Positions 54,994 to 64,000 of a stretch of 64,000 nt of DNA are shown here, piece by piece; position 1 is the first letter of the stretch, and each line of letters opens with the position of its first letter. The notes under the pieces were generated by a model. The model searched no databases. It was not told where the DNA came from and saw only the letters and a list, made by a program, of their open reading frames with translations. The position numbers and the translations under genes were made by a program. The stretch is from Thalassospira sp. (lineage in GTDB: Bacteria; Pseudomonadota; Alphaproteobacteria; Rhodospirillales; Thalassospiraceae). The stretch lies in assembly GCF_002709775.1 (NCBI RefSeq), contig NZ_PAQR01000010.1, positions 73,112 to 137,111 of the forward strand. Reading direction: 5' to 3'.

Positions 54994-57645
54994 ATGACCG
55001 ACATTTCCAGATTTATCAATATTGGTGAACGGACCAACGTTGCCGGATCGCTGAAATTCAAGAAGCTGATCGTTGAAGAAGATTACGATGCAGCCCTTGA
55101 GATTGCCCGTCAGCAGGTCGAAAACGGCGCACAGATCATCGACATCAACATGGATGATGCGATGCTGGATGCTGAAACCGCGATGGTCAAGTTCATCAAC
55201 CTGATCGCGGCCGAACCCGACATTGCCCGTGTGCCAATCATGGTCGACAGTTCCAAATGGAACGTGATTGAGTCCGGTCTGAAATGCCTGCAGGGCAAGG
55301 GGATCGTCAACTCGATCAGTCTGAAGGAAGGCGAAGAACCCTTCATCGCACAGGCCAAGATGCTGCGCCGTTATGGGGCGGCTGTTGTTGTCATGGCCTT
55401 TGATGAAAAAGGTCAGGCCGATACGGTTGATCGCAAGTTTGAAATCTGTAAACGCAGCTATGACGTGCTGGTCGAAAAAGTCGGCTTCCCGCCCGAAGAC
55501 ATCATTTTCGATCCGAACATCTTTGCTGTCGCGACCGGGATTGAGGAACACGACAATTACGCCGTCGATTTCATCGAGGCCTGCCGCCTGATCAAGACGC
55601 ATCTGCCCTATGCCAAGATTTCCGGCGGTGTTTCAAACGTGTCCTTCTCGTTCCGTGGTAACAACCCGGTGCGTGAAGCCATGCATTCGGTGTTCCTCTA
55701 TCACGCCATCAAGGCGGGACTGGATATGGGCATCGTCAATGCCGGTCAGCTGGTTGTTTACGAAGAAATCCCTGCGGAACTGCGTGAACGCGTTGAGGAC
55801 GTCATCCTCAACCGTCGTTCGGACGCAACCGACCGCCTGCTTGAAGTGGCCGAGAAATACAAAGGTACCGGCGGGCCCGAGAAAAAGGCTGATCTTGAAT
55901 GGCGTAAAAAGCCGGTCAATGAACGTCTGGCCCATGCGCTGGTCAATGGTATTGCCGAGTTTGTCGAAGAAGACACCGAAGAAGCCCGTCAGCAGGCAGA
56001 CAAGCCGCTTCATGTGATTGAAGGGCCGCTGATGGATGGTATGAACATTGTTGGTGACCTGTTTGGCGCTGGCAAGATGTTCCTGCCGCAGGTTGTGAAA
56101 TCTGCCCGTGTGATGAAAAAGGCTGTCGCCTATCTGATCCCGTTCATTGAGGAAGAAAAAGACGGCAAGCACGAAACCAATGGCAAGATCCTGCTGGCAA
56201 CGGTGAAGGGCGATGTCCATGACATCGGCAAGAACATCGTCGGTGTGGTTCTGCAATGTAACAACTTCGAGGTCATTGACCTTGGTGTGATGGTGCCGAC
56301 CCAGAAAATCATCGAGACCGCCAAGGCTGAGAAGGTCGACATGATCGGGCTTTCGGGCCTGATTACGCCGTCGCTTGAGGAAATGACCTATGTCGCGGCC
56401 GAAATGGAACGCGAAGGTCTTGATATCCCGCTTCTGATCGGCGGTGCGACGACATCGAAGGTCCATACCGCGGTCAAGATCGCGCCGAACTACCTGAAAT
56501 CATCGGTGGTTTACGTGATCGATGCATCGCGTGCGGTTGGTGTTGCAAGCCAGTTGCTTTCCGAAACCCATCGCGAACGTTTTGCTACGGAAATTCGCAA
56601 TGAATATGTCGCGATGGCGGAAAAGCACGCAGCACAACAGCTGCAGAAAAAGCGTTTCTCGCTTGCCGATGCACGCGCCAACAAGGCGCAGCTTGATTGG
56701 GAAAACTTCGAGGCACCGGTGCCGCTCAAACCGGGTATCACCCTGTTTGAAGAGTTCGATCTTGAAGAGCTGGTATCGCGCTTTGACTGGAAACCGTTCT
56801 TCGAGACCTGGGAACTGCATGGTCGCTTCCCCGATATCCTTCAGGATGAAAAGGTCGGTGAGACCGCACGCAGTCTTTATGAAGATGCGCAGGCGATGCT
56901 CAAGAAAATCATTGCCGAGAAATGGTTTAAACCCAAGGCGGTTGTCGGTCTGTGGCCGGCCAACTCGGTCGGTGATGATATCGAAGTCACCCCGGCACCG
57001 GATCACAATGAACCGGTAATGCTTCATACCCTGCGTCAGCAGATGTTCCGTGAAAATAACAAGCGCCCGAACCGTGCGTTGGCCGACTACATTGCGCCAA
57101 AAGACAGCGGCAAAACCGACTATATCGGTGCCTTCGTTGTTACGGCCGGACCGGAAGTCGAAGAAATTGCCGGCAAGCTTGAAGCAGAGCATGACGATTA
57201 CAATGCCATTCTGGTCAAGGCCCTTGGTGACCGATTTGCCGAGGCCTTTTCCGAGCGCATGCATGAAGAGGTCCGTAAGGAGCTTTGGGGCTATGCCCCG
57301 GATGAGACGCTTGGCAATGATGACCTGATTGCTGAAAACTATCGCGGTATCCGTCCGGCACCGGGTTATCCGGCCTGCCCGGAACACACCGAAAAGGGCA
57401 TTCTTTGGGATCTTCTGGATGCTGAAAAGAATGTCGGTGTGTCGCTTACCGAAAGCTATGCCATGACGCCGACCGCATCGGTCAGCGGGCTTTATTTCGC
57501 CAACCCGGATGCGAAGTATTTCGGTCTTGGCAAGATTGAGCGCGATCAGGTGGAAAGCTATGCCGAGCGCAAGGGCATGACCCTGGCAGAGGCAGAGCGC
57601 TGGTTGGCGCCGAACCTGAATTACGATCCGCGTCAGGCAAAATAA
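54994..57645 (+). CDS. metH: Methionine synthase part 2: folate, cobalamin and reactivation domains
   Basis: 883 residues. Folate-binding barrel first ([19 protein letters not shown]; then [17 protein letters not shown]), then the helical cap and cobalamin domain with the DxHxxG motif in [17 protein letters not shown] (about 410), and an activation domain at the end ([27 protein letters not shown]). With part 1 the sum is about 1240 residues, near E. coli MetH (1227). ATG 54994 is chosen; a TTG at 54964 is open upstream but adds a non-conserved stretch. Confidence 0.95.
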   Translation: MTDISRFINIGERTNVAGSLKFKKLIVEEDYDAALEIARQQVENGAQIIDINMDDAMLDAETAMVKFINLIAAEPDIARVPIMVDSSKWNVIESGLKCLQGKGIVNSISLKEGEEPFIAQAKMLRRYGAAVVVMAFDEKGQADTVDRKFEICKRSYDVLVEKVGFPPEDIIFDPNIFAVATGIEEHDNYAVDFIEACRLIKTHLPYAKISGGVSNVSFSFRGNNPVREAMHSVFLYHAIKAGLDMGIVNAGQLVVYEEIPAELRERVEDVILNRRSDATDRLLEVAEKYKGTGGPEKKADLEWRKKPVNERLAHALVNGIAEFVEEDTEEARQQADKPLHVIEGPLMDGMNIVGDLFGAGKMFLPQVVKSARVMKKAVAYLIPFIEEEKDGKHETNGKILLATVKGDVHDIGKNIVGVVLQCNNFEVIDLGVMVPTQKIIETAKAEKVDMIGLSGLITPSLEEMTYVAAEMEREGLDIPLLIGGATTSKVHTAVKIAPNYLKSSVVYVIDASRAVGVASQLLSETHRERFATEIRNEYVAMAEKHAAQQLQKKRFSLADARANKAQLDWENFEAPVPLKPGITLFEEFDLEELVSRFDWKPFFETWELHGRFPDILQDEKVGETARSLYEDAQAMLKKIIAEKWFKPKAVVGLWPANSVGDDIEVTPAPDHNEPVMLHTLRQQMFRENNKRPNRALADYIAPKDSGKTDYIGAFVVTAGPEVEEIAGKLEAEHDDYNAILVKALGDRFAEAFSERMHEEVRKELWGYAPDETLGNDDLIAENYRGIRPAPGYPACPEHTEKGILWDLLDAEKNVGVSLTESYAMTPTASVSGLYFANPDAKYFGLGKIERDQVESYAERKGMTLAEAERWLAPNLNYDPRQAK

Positions 57646-57665
57646 TCGCCTTACCGGTCGCAATG

Positions 57666-57701
57666 AAAAGCCCCGCAGACTGCACTCTGCGGGGCTTTTT
57701 T
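57666..57701. terminator. Bidirectional terminator between metH part 2 and the MFS gene
   Basis: AAAAGCCCCGCAGA (57666-57679) pairs with TCTGCGGGGCTTTT (57686-57699) with a 6-nt loop and T tract; the A tract on the left lets it work for the minus-strand gene too. Confidence 0.93.
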
Positions 57702-57722
57702 ATTGGGTGCGTTTAACGCGGT

Positions 57723-58967
57723 CTAGTGTGTAGGGCGACAGAACTTGCCACGCTCGGTAATGCCGACAATCACAATGCCAATCAGACCGAGCGAGAAGTA
57801 ACCTGCCAGAAGCGGGATCACCGTGCCATTGAACTGCTGTCCGATAATGCCGCCCGCGATCACGCCGATCAGGGTGCTGTAGACACCAATCATCGAAGAT
57901 GCGGTACCGGCAATCGCGCCGACCGGTTCCATTGCGAGTGAATTGAAATTCGGCATGGTCAGCGAGAAGCAGAACAGGATCGTCGTCAGGCCGATGCCAA
58001 ACAGCAGCAAGGGCGGCTGCCCGTCAAACCAAATCGCAATAAGAACATTGATCAGGCTGCTGCCCGTCATGATGAACAGAGCAACATGCGAAATCTTGTG
58101 CATGCCGATCTTGCGCACGAGCCGCGCATTGACGAACGAAGAAACGCTCATGCAGGCAGCAATCATCCCGAAGACCAGCGGGAACCATACCCCAAGACCG
58201 TATACTTCGGTTTCAAAGATTTGCTGGGCCGATCCGATATAGGCCATCAGGCAGGCAAACATCATGCCCATGGCGGTGGCATAGCCGAGCGTCTGACGGT
58301 TGGTCACGGTGGTTCTGATGTCACGCACGATCCGGCGCATCGAAAGCCTGTGTCGGTATTCCGGGTGCAGGGTTTCCGGCATGCGCAGCAGATACCAGCA
58401 GACAATCGCAATCGCCAGGACAAGCGTGCTGACAAAAATCATGTGCCAGTTGGCCAGTGCCAGAATAAGGCTGCCTGATGCGGGGGCAAACACCGGCAGG
58501 ATAATGAATACCATCATGACAAACGACATAACGCGTGCCATTTCGCGACCTTCGAAACAGTCACGCGTTATCGCCATGGTCAAAACGCGCGGCGCAGCAG
58601 CCCCAAGGCCCTGCACAAAACGTGCGACCAGAAGATGTTCAAAGCTGTCGGCAAAGATCGCCATGATCGTGCCGATGCAATAGATGCCAAGGCCGGCAAT
58701 CAGGGTGGGGCGACGGCCGAAGCTGTCAGCAAGCGGTCCATAAACAATCTGCATCAGGCCAAATGCGATCATGAAAACATAGATCAGCATCTGCATACGG
58801 TTGCCGTCTTCGATCCCATAATCCTGTGCAATCGGCCCAAAGGCCGGCAACAGGTTATCAATCGACAGTGCAACCAGCCCGATGGTGATCGCCATCAGGC
58901 AGATAAATTCAACAAGTCCTGGCAACGGCCGAGCCGCCTGCGTACCCGTTGGTCGAGGGTCATTCAT
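57723..58967 (-). CDS. Bcr/CflA-family multidrug MFS transporter
   Basis: 414 residues with 12 hydrophobic segments. DNLLPAFGPIAQDYG is an opening typical of Bcr/CflA drug exporters. The MFS motif between helices 2 and 3 reads GPLADSFGRRPTLIAGL, and RFVQGLGAAAPRVLTMAITRDCF follows in helices 4-5. ATG 58967 is preferred over a TTG at 58991; GGAA lies about 10 nt upstream. Proton-driven export of drugs or small metabolites is expected; the substrate is unknown. The 296 nt to the clc gene contain nothing I can assign. Confidence 0.9.
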   Translation of the reverse strand: MNDPRPTGTQAARPLPGLVEFICLMAITIGLVALSIDNLLPAFGPIAQDYGIEDGNRMQMLIYVFMIAFGLMQIVYGPLADSFGRRPTLIAGLGIYCIGTIMAIFADSFEHLLVARFVQGLGAAAPRVLTMAITRDCFEGREMARVMSFVMMVFIILPVFAPASGSLILALANWHMIFVSTLVLAIAIVCWYLLRMPETLHPEYRHRLSMRRIVRDIRTTVTNRQTLGYATAMGMMFACLMAYIGSAQQIFETEVYGLGVWFPLVFGMIAACMSVSSFVNARLVRKIGMHKISHVALFIMTGSSLINVLIAIWFDGQPPLLLFGIGLTTILFCFSLTMPNFNSLAMEPVGAIAGTASSMIGVYSTLIGVIAGGIIGQQFNGTVIPLLAGYFSLGLIGIVIVGITERGKFCRPTH

Positions 58968-59263
58968 TATTTTTGGTTCCGTTGAGAACAATTGGTGGCG
59001 TCTCTGGCCCCGCTTTCACGCAGCGCGGGCAGAATGATGCATTTCGTGTGTTTTTGGCAATGACGGTTTTCTTAAACGGGATCGCGGCACTGGGGCTGCC
59101 CTGAACCCGGGTCACTTGTTGTTACACATCCACCCGGATCAATCAATGGGTGTCAGAAATGCGAAAATAACCGTGGTATTGCTTGTCTTTACCCTTTATT
59201 CGCAGGAAAAGCTGATCCTATGATCATTCCAAATCCCGCGTTGCCAACCCCGGTATAGTTGAA

Positions 59264-61057
59264 ATGGCTGAAAAGCTTCTGAAATCGAACATCTTTTTGA
59301 ACCGTCTACGCCGCATCGTCAAAAGCGAGCAACTGGTTCTGTCGATTTTGGCTTTGATTGTCGGCGCACTGGCCGGGGGTGGAACGATCCTGTTTCGTGA
59401 CGGTTTGTTGTTCATCCAGTCGCTGTTTTTTGGAACCGGCGAAGAGGCCCTTCACCGTCATCTAAGCGAAATTCCGGTCTGGCAGCTTATTCTTGCGCCG
59501 ACGGTCGGCGGTCTGATTGTCGGTGTTTTCATCTACAAGTTCCTGCCCGAAAAGCGCCCGCATGGGGTTGCCGACGTTATTGATGCTGCATCCTTCCATG
59601 ATGCCCGCATGTCGACGCGCTGCGGGATCAAAAGTGCGATTGCCAGTGCGGTCTCGCTTGGCAGTGGGGCGTCCCTTGGCCGTGAAGGGCCGGTAGTCCA
59701 TATGGGGGCGTCCTTTGGGGCGTGGCTTGCGCGTATTCTTCATTTGCGCCGTTCGGCCTCAAGAACCCTGTTGGGGTGTGGCGTCGCATCTGCGGTGGCG
59801 GCATCGTTCAACGCGCCCCTGGCTGGCGCGCTGTTTGCCCATGAAGTTGCCCTTGGCCATTACGCCCTGACAGCCTTTGCCCCGATTGTTTTGGCGTCTG
59901 TTACCGGGACGGTGATTACGCGGATTTATTTTGGCGATGAAGTCGCCTTCCTGATCCCCGGTCACGATATCCAGTCGTTCTGGGAATTTCCGGCCTTCGC
60001 CCTTTTGGGGATCATTGCCGGTATCGCGGCCGTTCTGGTCGTGCGCGCCATTCCGATCGTGCAAAAGACTGCTAACCGCACCAACGCACCGCTTTGGATC
60101 CGTCCGGCGGTGGCGGGGCTTGTGGTCGGATTGTTGGCCCTGATCTTTCCGCAGGTTGTTGGCGTCGGTTACGGTGCAATGAACGATGCGCTTAATGAAA
60201 GCTATAACCTGACCTTCCTGATCGGTTTGCTGCTTGCCAAGGGTTTTGCTGTTTCGATCTGTATGGGGCTTGGTTTTGCCGGTGGCATCTTCAGCCCGGC
60301 GCTTTTCCTTGGTGCGATGCTGGGCGGGGCGTTCGGGATTATCGCCACCAACGTCTTCCCGGATTTGTCATCGGGCTATTCGGCCTACACGCTTGTCGGC
60401 ATGGGGGCCTTGGCCGCAGCCGTTCTTGGCGCGCCGATTTCAACCACACTGATCATCTTTGAATTGACCGGTGACTATGCCCTGACGGCGGCGGTGATGG
60501 TGGCATCTGTTCTGGCAACAGTGATTATGGATCAGTTCCAGGGCGGCTCGTTCTTCCAGTGGCAGCTGAAATGCCGTGGCGTTTCGACCCGTTGGGGCCG
60601 GGAAGTCAATTTGCTTCGAACGATCAAGGTTGCCGAGATCATGAAGCGTGAATACGAAACCGTCCCGCTTGACGAGGGGCTGCCGATGGTGCGCGAAAAG
60701 CTGATCAATGCGCCCTATTCGGAACTGTTTGTCATTGATGATCAGGGCAAGCTGCATGGCACCATCACGCTAACCGATTTGCGCCACGCGGCCTTTGATC
60801 CGAAGCTGGGCGATGAAGTAACGGCAGGCCAGGTCGCCCGATCAAAGCCGCCGGTGCTGTATCGCACCGACAGTATCGAAAAGGCCATCAAACTGATGGA
60901 GCAAACCGGTGAAGAACATCTGCCGGTCCTAAATAGTGCAGAAGAGCGCCATATCATCGGCTTCGTCCATGAAAAGGACGCGATGATGGCCTATAACAAC
61001 GCATTGCTTGAACTTCAAAGTGAAGAGCGCGGCGACGCGCCGCCCAAACTGTTCTAG
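59264..61057 (+). CDS. CLC-family chloride channel/transporter with C-terminal CBS pair
   Basis: 597 residues. The membrane part (about 20-435) has the CLC filter motifs: GSGASLGREGPVVHMGA (the GxEGP motif), GFAGGIFSPALFLGAMLGGAFG (GxFxP) and a preceding VVGVGYGAMND region. The ion-binding GSGIP sequence reads GSGAS. Two CBS domains follow (about 460-580, YSELFVIDDQGKLHGTITLTDLRH and HIIGFVHEKDAM), likely binding adenine nucleotides. The glutamate in GREGP suggests exchanger-like gating. No clear ribosome site is seen. Confidence 0.93.
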   Translation: MAEKLLKSNIFLNRLRRIVKSEQLVLSILALIVGALAGGGTILFRDGLLFIQSLFFGTGEEALHRHLSEIPVWQLILAPTVGGLIVGVFIYKFLPEKRPHGVADVIDAASFHDARMSTRCGIKSAIASAVSLGSGASLGREGPVVHMGASFGAWLARILHLRRSASRTLLGCGVASAVAASFNAPLAGALFAHEVALGHYALTAFAPIVLASVTGTVITRIYFGDEVAFLIPGHDIQSFWEFPAFALLGIIAGIAAVLVVRAIPIVQKTANRTNAPLWIRPAVAGLVVGLLALIFPQVVGVGYGAMNDALNESYNLTFLIGLLLAKGFAVSICMGLGFAGGIFSPALFLGAMLGGAFGIIATNVFPDLSSGYSAYTLVGMGALAAAVLGAPISTTLIIFELTGDYALTAAVMVASVLATVIMDQFQGGSFFQWQLKCRGVSTRWGREVNLLRTIKVAEIMKREYETVPLDEGLPMVREKLINAPYSELFVIDDQGKLHGTITLTDLRHAAFDPKLGDEVTAGQVARSKPPVLYRTDSIEKAIKLMEQTGEEHLPVLNSAEERHIIGFVHEKDAMMAYNNALLELQSEERGDAPPKLF

Positions 61058-61068
61058 TCCGTAGCGCA

Positions 61069-61099
61069 AAAGAAAGAGCAGCGCCGTTAAGCGCTGCTC
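61069..61099 (-). terminator. Terminator of the minus-strand hypothetical gene
   Basis: GAGCAGCGC (61076-61084) pairs with GCGCTGCTC (61091-61099), 6-nt loop; on the minus strand TTTCTTTTG follows. It lies between convergent genes. Confidence 0.85.
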
Positions 61100-61125
61100 C
61101 GTTCAAGGTTTTATAGCCGATGTGA

Positions 61126-61713
61126 TCAGGCGGCCAATGCGGGTTGCTGTCCTGCTGGCTGACCAGACATGACCTGGGCTGCGACCCGGCTATCAAGACC
61201 GGCAACGTTTTCGGGAAGATCGGTTGCGGCCTGCTCGGCTGCGTTATCGATCTCCTGACGTTCCCTGCGTTTTTCAATCTCGGCCTTTTCGTTCTGTTTT
61301 TCGTCCTTTGGTGGCGGACTCAAACTGTCACGAAGGGCTGATTTGAATTCCTCCTCGGCATCCTGCTCTGCAAGTGCAGGATCGTCATTTTCCGGATCGG
61401 AATTCGAAGAAACGACGCCGTCATTGGTCTTGATACCGTTTGCGCTGTCATTGGCTTTGACTGCGTCCATGGCCGCAGCAAAGCTTGATGACCCGCTTCC
61501 GATATCCTGAAATTCAAGCATGACGGACTGAACCGCATCGGAAAGCTGACTTTTCGACGAGCCACCTTCCGGTCCGATTGCCGCAACACTTGAAACAGGT
61601 GCAGCGCTACCTGCGCTAAAACCTTCGATACCTTCGTGTGCACCTGGCCGTTCCGCAGAACTGGCCCGGGTTGATATCGGCAACCCGTTGCCCAATCCAA
61701 AAATAGTACTCAT
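61126..61713 (-). CDS. Hypothetical low-complexity protein
   Basis: 195 residues, hydrophilic, rich in A, S, E, D and N, with no signal peptide or membrane helix. The N-terminus MSTIFGLGNGLPIS is short and hydrophobic-polar. A highly charged stretch (about 135-165, KDEKQNEKAEIEKRRERQEI) is probably helical or coiled coil. ATG 61713 is supported by AGAAAGG about 9-15 nt upstream; an open frame extends to 61740. Family not recognised. Confidence 0.7.
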   Translation of the reverse strand: MSTIFGLGNGLPISTRASSAERPGAHEGIEGFSAGSAAPVSSVAAIGPEGGSSKSQLSDAVQSVMLEFQDIGSGSSSFAAAMDAVKANDSANGIKTNDGVVSSNSDPENDDPALAEQDAEEEFKSALRDSLSPPPKDEKQNEKAEIEKRRERQEIDNAAEQAATDLPENVAGLDSRVAAQVMSGQPAGQQPALAA

Positions 61714-62028
61714 TGCGAGATACCTTTCTCTGGGATGCACAAAGCACGACCAGCACCCCCGGAACGTCGCCGAGGGTGTCAGACATGCTTACCATCAGAA
61801 ATCAAAGCAATTTTCAGACCATGGATGCGGGACGTAAGGGTTCGCAAATTACATGCGAAGACCATTGAGAAGGTTGATGCCTGTACTTGGCATTCCTGAC
61901 ACCCTACCTGTGATGGTTGGCGGCAGAAAATACCGATACCAAAGAAGGTTACGGGGAGCCGGACTTATCTATTAGGCTATGGGAGGACGGTCGAATTTTC
62001 CCAGAAGCAGGATGCGTGTCGATAAGAT
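61714..62028. other. Intergenic region before the epimerase gene, with an inverted repeat
   Basis: 315 nt without a recognisable gene. TTCGCA (61841-61846), seven bases, TGCGAA (61854-61859) is a perfect dyad that could bind a regulator of either divergent gene. No clear promoter pair was found. Confidence 0.45.
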
Positions 62029-63126
62029 ATGAAACTCCACCTCATTGCCGGCGCCAGACCCAACTTCATGAAGATTGCACCGCTTTGGCGCGGGTTGGTG
62101 GGCCATCCATTCCTGCGCCCGTCTTTTGTTCATACGGCACAGCATTGCGATGATGTGATGTCTTTGGCGATTTGGCGGGAACTCGGACTGCCGGATCCCG
62201 ATCATGTCCTGAATTGGGAGCCGGCAGAAAACAGCGACCCAGTTGAGGACATGATGCGGGCGTATGAGGCGCTTTGTCATACCGATCGTCCCGACATGGT
62301 TCTGGTCGTGGGGGATGTGAACTCATCGCGGGCGGCCGCGCTGGTCGCCGCAGAAATGGAAATTCTCCTTGTTCATCTCGAAGCGGGCTTGCGCTGCTTT
62401 GATCTCGACATGCCCGAGGAACAAAACCGTATCGCGATTGATCACAAGGCGGATCTTTTGCTGACCCCGTCAGCGGATGCAGATCAGAACCTGTTGGCCG
62501 AGGGCATCGAGCCAGGCCGTATCAAGCTGGTTGGCAATATCATGGCCGACACACTGGCAATGATGCGGACGCAGATCAATCAGGAAGATGCTGCCAGTAA
62601 GGTTGGTGTGAATAAGGGGCGCTATGTGCTTGTGACGCTGCATCGGCCAAGCAATGTCGATGACCCTGAAAGGCTTCGCCAGATATGTCAGGCGTTCAAG
62701 GAACTGGCCGCAGAGGCAGAGGTTTGCTTTGTCCTTCACCCCCGGACTCAGACACGTCTCGCAGTACAGGGCTTGATTAAGGAGCTGAGTGCAGCAGGTG
62801 TCCGGTTGTTGCCGCCGATGGGGTATGTCCGGTTTGCCAGTTTGATGCGTGATGCCGGTGTCGTTGTTACCGACTCTGGCGGCGTTCAGGAAGAAACGAG
62901 CTGTTTAGGTGTGCCTTGTTTGACGCTGCGCACATCAACAGAGCGACCGATTACGATGACGCAAGGGACCAATCGACTTGTTGAAGTCGATCAGCTGACC
63001 CATGCGGTGACCTCAGTACTTCATGCTTCCTGCGATCGCGCACGTATCCCGGCCAATATCCCGGTATGGGATGGCAAGACAGCGTCTCGCGTCGTTCGGG
63101 AGCTTGAAGCCTTTTGGCGGGGCTAA
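62029..63126 (+). CDS. wecB: UDP-N-acetylglucosamine 2-epimerase
   Basis: 365 residues of the non-hydrolysing epimerase family (GT-B fold): LIAGARPNFMKIAPLWRGL at the N-terminus, VVGDVNSSRAAALVAA, HLEAGLRCFDLDMPEEQNRIAIDH with the catalytic acidic residues, and VTDSGGVQEETSCLGVPCLTLR near the end. It interconverts UDP-GlcNAc and UDP-ManNAc for surface polysaccharide. It stands alone, with no other polysaccharide gene nearby. Confidence 0.93.
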   Translation: MKLHLIAGARPNFMKIAPLWRGLVGHPFLRPSFVHTAQHCDDVMSLAIWRELGLPDPDHVLNWEPAENSDPVEDMMRAYEALCHTDRPDMVLVVGDVNSSRAAALVAAEMEILLVHLEAGLRCFDLDMPEEQNRIAIDHKADLLLTPSADADQNLLAEGIEPGRIKLVGNIMADTLAMMRTQINQEDAASKVGVNKGRYVLVTLHRPSNVDDPERLRQICQAFKELAAEAEVCFVLHPRTQTRLAVQGLIKELSAAGVRLLPPMGYVRFASLMRDAGVVVTDSGGVQEETSCLGVPCLTLRTSTERPITMTQGTNRLVEVDQLTHAVTSVLHASCDRARIPANIPVWDGKTASRVVRELEAFWRG

Positions 63127-63254
63127 GCCGGGTGGGGTAAACGATCTGGCGAAAGACTTGGTTGATGCGGGTGATGTGGTGCAGAATGTAAAAATCGTCG
63201 GGTCGATATGGAACGAGACTGGCCCCCTTTGCACAGCGTGATATATATGCTGTC

Positions 63255-64000
63255 ATGATGGATGATCCCTTCGAAATTGATGAATTCGCCGCCAGCCCCG
63301 AAATGCGTCTGGCCGACACACCGACCCCGGCATATCTCGATAATCTGAATGCCGAGCAGCGCGATGCTGTCGAAACCCTTGATGGACCTTTGCTGGTTCT
63401 GGCGGGTGCCGGCACCGGGAAAACGCGCGTGCTGACCACTCGGCTCGCGCACCTGCTTGAAACCAAGGCGCAGACCGAACGCCTGCACCCGCAGCAGATT
63501 CTTGCTGTGACCTTTACCAATCGTGCGGCAAAGGAAATGCAGGAACGTGTCGCACAGGCTCTGGGGCGCCCGGTGGAAGGCTGGTGGCTGGGAACTTTCC
63601 ACTCGCTTTCGGCGCGCTTGTTGCGCCGCCACGCCGATCTGATCGGGCTGCAGTCAAACTTCACCATTCTTGATAGCGATGATCAGGTCCGCCTGCTTAA
63701 GCAGATCATGGATGCCGAGCAGATCGATCCGAAAAAATGGCCAGCCAAGCAGCTGATGGGCATCATTCAGCGTTGGAAGGACAAGGGCCTGACGCCTGAT
63801 CGGGTCAATGAGAGTGTCGAGTTCGCCAATGGCGGGGCAAAGCACCTTTACAAGATCTATCAGGAACGTCTCAAAGTCCTGAATGCCTGCGATTTTGGTG
63901 ATCTTTTGCTGCATTGCCTGACCCTTTTCCAGCAGCATCCGGAAGTCCTGAAGCAGTATCAGAACACCTTCCGCTATATTCTGGTCGATGAGTATCAAGA
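63255..64000 (+). CDS. uvrD: UvrD/PcrA-type superfamily 1 DNA helicase, N-terminal part (cut by window end)
   Basis: The frame opens at ATG 63255 (a second ATG follows at 63258) and runs off the window without a stop, showing 248 residues. LNAEQRDAVETLDGPLLVLAGAGTGKT holds the Q motif and Walker A, VTFTNRAAKEMQERV is motif Ia, GTFHSLSARLLRRH follows, and FRYILVDEYQ at the very end is the Walker B (DExQ) motif. It acts in nucleotide excision and mismatch repair, or as PcrA. The upstream gap of 128 nt shows no promoter that I can fix. Confidence 0.93.
   Translation, partial: MMDDPFEIDEFAASPEMRLADTPTPAYLDNLNAEQRDAVETLDGPLLVLAGAGTGKTRVLTTRLAHLLETKAQTERLHPQQILAVTFTNRAAKEMQERVAQALGRPVEGWWLGTFHSLSARLLRRHADLIGLQSNFTILDSDDQVRLLKQIMDAEQIDPKKWPAKQLMGIIQRWKDKGLTPDRVNESVEFANGGAKHLYKIYQERLKVLNACDFGDLLLHCLTLFQQHPEVLKQYQNTFRYILVDEYQ

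Overview
The window looks like chromosomal DNA of a free-living, motile, heterotrophic alphaproteobacterium, probably marine and of the Rhodospirillales/Thalassospira kind. This is an inference from three things: a direct-repeat LexA box (GAAC-N7-GAAC), an imuA-imuB-dnaE2 mutagenesis operon, and a mix of catabolic operons for osmolytes and cyclitols with TRAP and ABC uptake systems. No rRNA, tRNA, CRISPR array, insertion sequence or phage gene was found. The right half is mostly housekeeping and the left half mostly catabolic.

Layout. 1-3.4 kb: the end of an aldehyde dehydrogenase gene, then a TAXI-type TRAP transporter (binding protein plus fused permease) closed by a strong terminator. 3.6-9.3 kb: SOS-inducible translesion operon imuA-imuB-dnaE2 with a visible promoter and LexA operator. 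9.3-21.4 kb: inositol catabolism locus with two Gfo/Idh/MocA dehydrogenases, an RpiR-type regulator, an ABC transporter (binding protein, permease, single-domain ATPase) and iolC-iolD-iolE-iolB. Three near-identical palindromes with a 6-nt spacer lie in the three regulated intergenic regions and tie the locus together. 21.4-34.2 kb: glycine betaine catabolism. It holds a TetR regulator and an old-yellow-enzyme/dimethylglycine-dehydrogenase-like gene, a LysR regulator, gbcA-gbcB (betaine to dimethylglycine), a GbdR-like regulator and soxBDAG (sarcosine to glycine). Together these can take betaine to glycine.

34.5-36.2 kb: a stand-alone Aer-like PAS protein followed 8 nt later by a soluble chemoreceptor, resembling an aerotaxis receptor split in two and stripped of its membrane anchor. 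36.3-39.1 kb: a 2-hydroxyacid dehydrogenase, a GcvA-like LysR regulator and a DUF1989 protein. 39.1-42.4 kb: molybdate uptake (modA, modBC) with a one-domain ModE on the opposite strand and a perfect ModE palindrome before modA. 42.4-47.8 kb, all on the minus strand: a DUF4212/sodium-solute symporter pair, a cNMP-CBS-DUF294 signalling protein with a DEDDh exonuclease, and a small membrane protein. 48.3-51.6 kb: ettA facing mlaA-mlaC, the two separated by two terminators that are inverted copies of each other. 51.9-57.6 kb: methionine cycle operon with a SahR-like ArsR-methyltransferase regulator, metF and a methionine synthase split into two genes. 57.7-64 kb: Bcr/CflA-type exporter, CLC chloride channel with CBS domains, a disordered hypothetical protein, UDP-GlcNAc 2-epimerase, and the start of a UvrD/PcrA helicase gene cut by the window edge.

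Product calls rest on motifs and remembered family features. No database search could be run. Start codons were moved from the longest open frame where a ribosome binding site, overlap or conserved N-terminus argued for it.
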